Shown in pieces: positions 16,631 through 16,648 of a stretch of 16,648 nt of DNA. Source of the stretch: Sedimenticola sp. (lineage in GTDB: Bacteria > Pseudomonadota > Gammaproteobacteria > Chromatiales > Chromatiaceae); the NCBI GenBank assembly GCA_030590525.1, contig JAUUYI010000011.1, positions 1 through 16,648 of the forward strand, read 5' to 3'. Within the stretch, counting starts at the first letter, position 1. Every line of letters begins with the position of its first letter. Below the pieces are notes generated by a model. That model was not told the origin of the DNA, made no database searches, and worked only from the letters and a program-made list of their open reading frames with translations. A program made the translations under genes and the position numbers.

Positions 16631-16648
16631 AACGTTTGACAAACCTCG

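Larger units (their letters stand above)
16079..16648. other. Gene-free right edge made largely of repeats
   Basis: These 570 nt hold no open frame that I accept as a gene. The first 200 nt contain the upstream region of the thioredoxin-like gene and small hairpins such as CCCGG-GTAT-CCGGG (16160-16173). From 16271 onward the DNA is a MITE-like element and then three GTGGGCA hairpin repeats, listed separately. Overlapping frames of 60-100 codons on both strands follow the repeats and carry repeat-derived words such as GHKRRAHP and RVGTKGVPT. Confidence 0.7.

Noticed and set aside
16334..16642. - strand frame of 102 codons at the right edge
   Set aside because: It runs through three copies of the hairpin repeat and the MITE-like element, and encodes the repeat word three times in different forms; no support as a gene.

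Overview
The window looks like chromosomal DNA from a Gammaproteobacterium of the purple-sulfur or sulfur-oxidizer kind (Chromatiales-like). I infer this from a tkt-gap-pgk-pyk-fba cluster of the type linked to the Calvin cycle, an aldolase of the Calvin-subtype length and motif pattern, and short GTAGGGTGG-type intergenic repeats. The sequence alone does not fix a species.

Left region (1-5986, + strand): six genes form one co-directional block encoding most of the core of a type II secretion-like or type IV pilus-like envelope machine. They are a fragment of unknown function running off the left edge, a GspM/PilO-like protein, a GspC/PilP-like protein, a lipobox-bearing secretin (GspD family), a GspL/PilN-like protein with a shortened cytoplasmic domain, and a GspF platform protein. 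Start/stop overlaps (GTGA at 990, ATGA at 1535) indicate translational coupling. No assembly ATPase (GspE) or pseudopilin lies inside the window; they may lie to the left or be borrowed from elsewhere.

Middle region (5987-7860): a 258-bp nested inverted-repeat element abuts, and supplies the stop codon to, a minus-strand gene for a zinc-ribbon multi-pass membrane protein (BPSS1780-like). A second short GTAG...CTAC repeat and a strong intrinsic terminator follow.

Right region (7864-15217, - strand): five central carbon genes are read right to left: transketolase, GAPDH, phosphoglycerate kinase, pyruvate kinase and class II fructose-bisphosphate aldolase. Together they reduce 3-phosphoglycerate to triose phosphate, condense it to hexose phosphate and rearrange carbon for ribulose-phosphate regeneration, with pyruvate kinase opening an exit to pyruvate. 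A terminator follows fba. The gap-pgk and pyk-fba gaps are long (241 and 264 nt) and carry sizeable inverted repeats, including a 50-bp near-palindrome whose mismatches are mostly G-U pairs in the sense RNA. The cluster may therefore be processed or attenuated rather than read as one uniform message.

Right edge (15524-16648): a thioredoxin-fold protein gene (- strand) is followed by a gene-free 570-nt stretch. That stretch holds a 109-bp MITE-like element with 21-bp inverted ends between perfect 10-bp direct repeats, plus three copies of a GTGGGCA hairpin repeat. The most interesting unexplained material is this set of intergenic elements and the unusual composition of the secretion locus. 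I did not find a convincing wholly new enzyme system.
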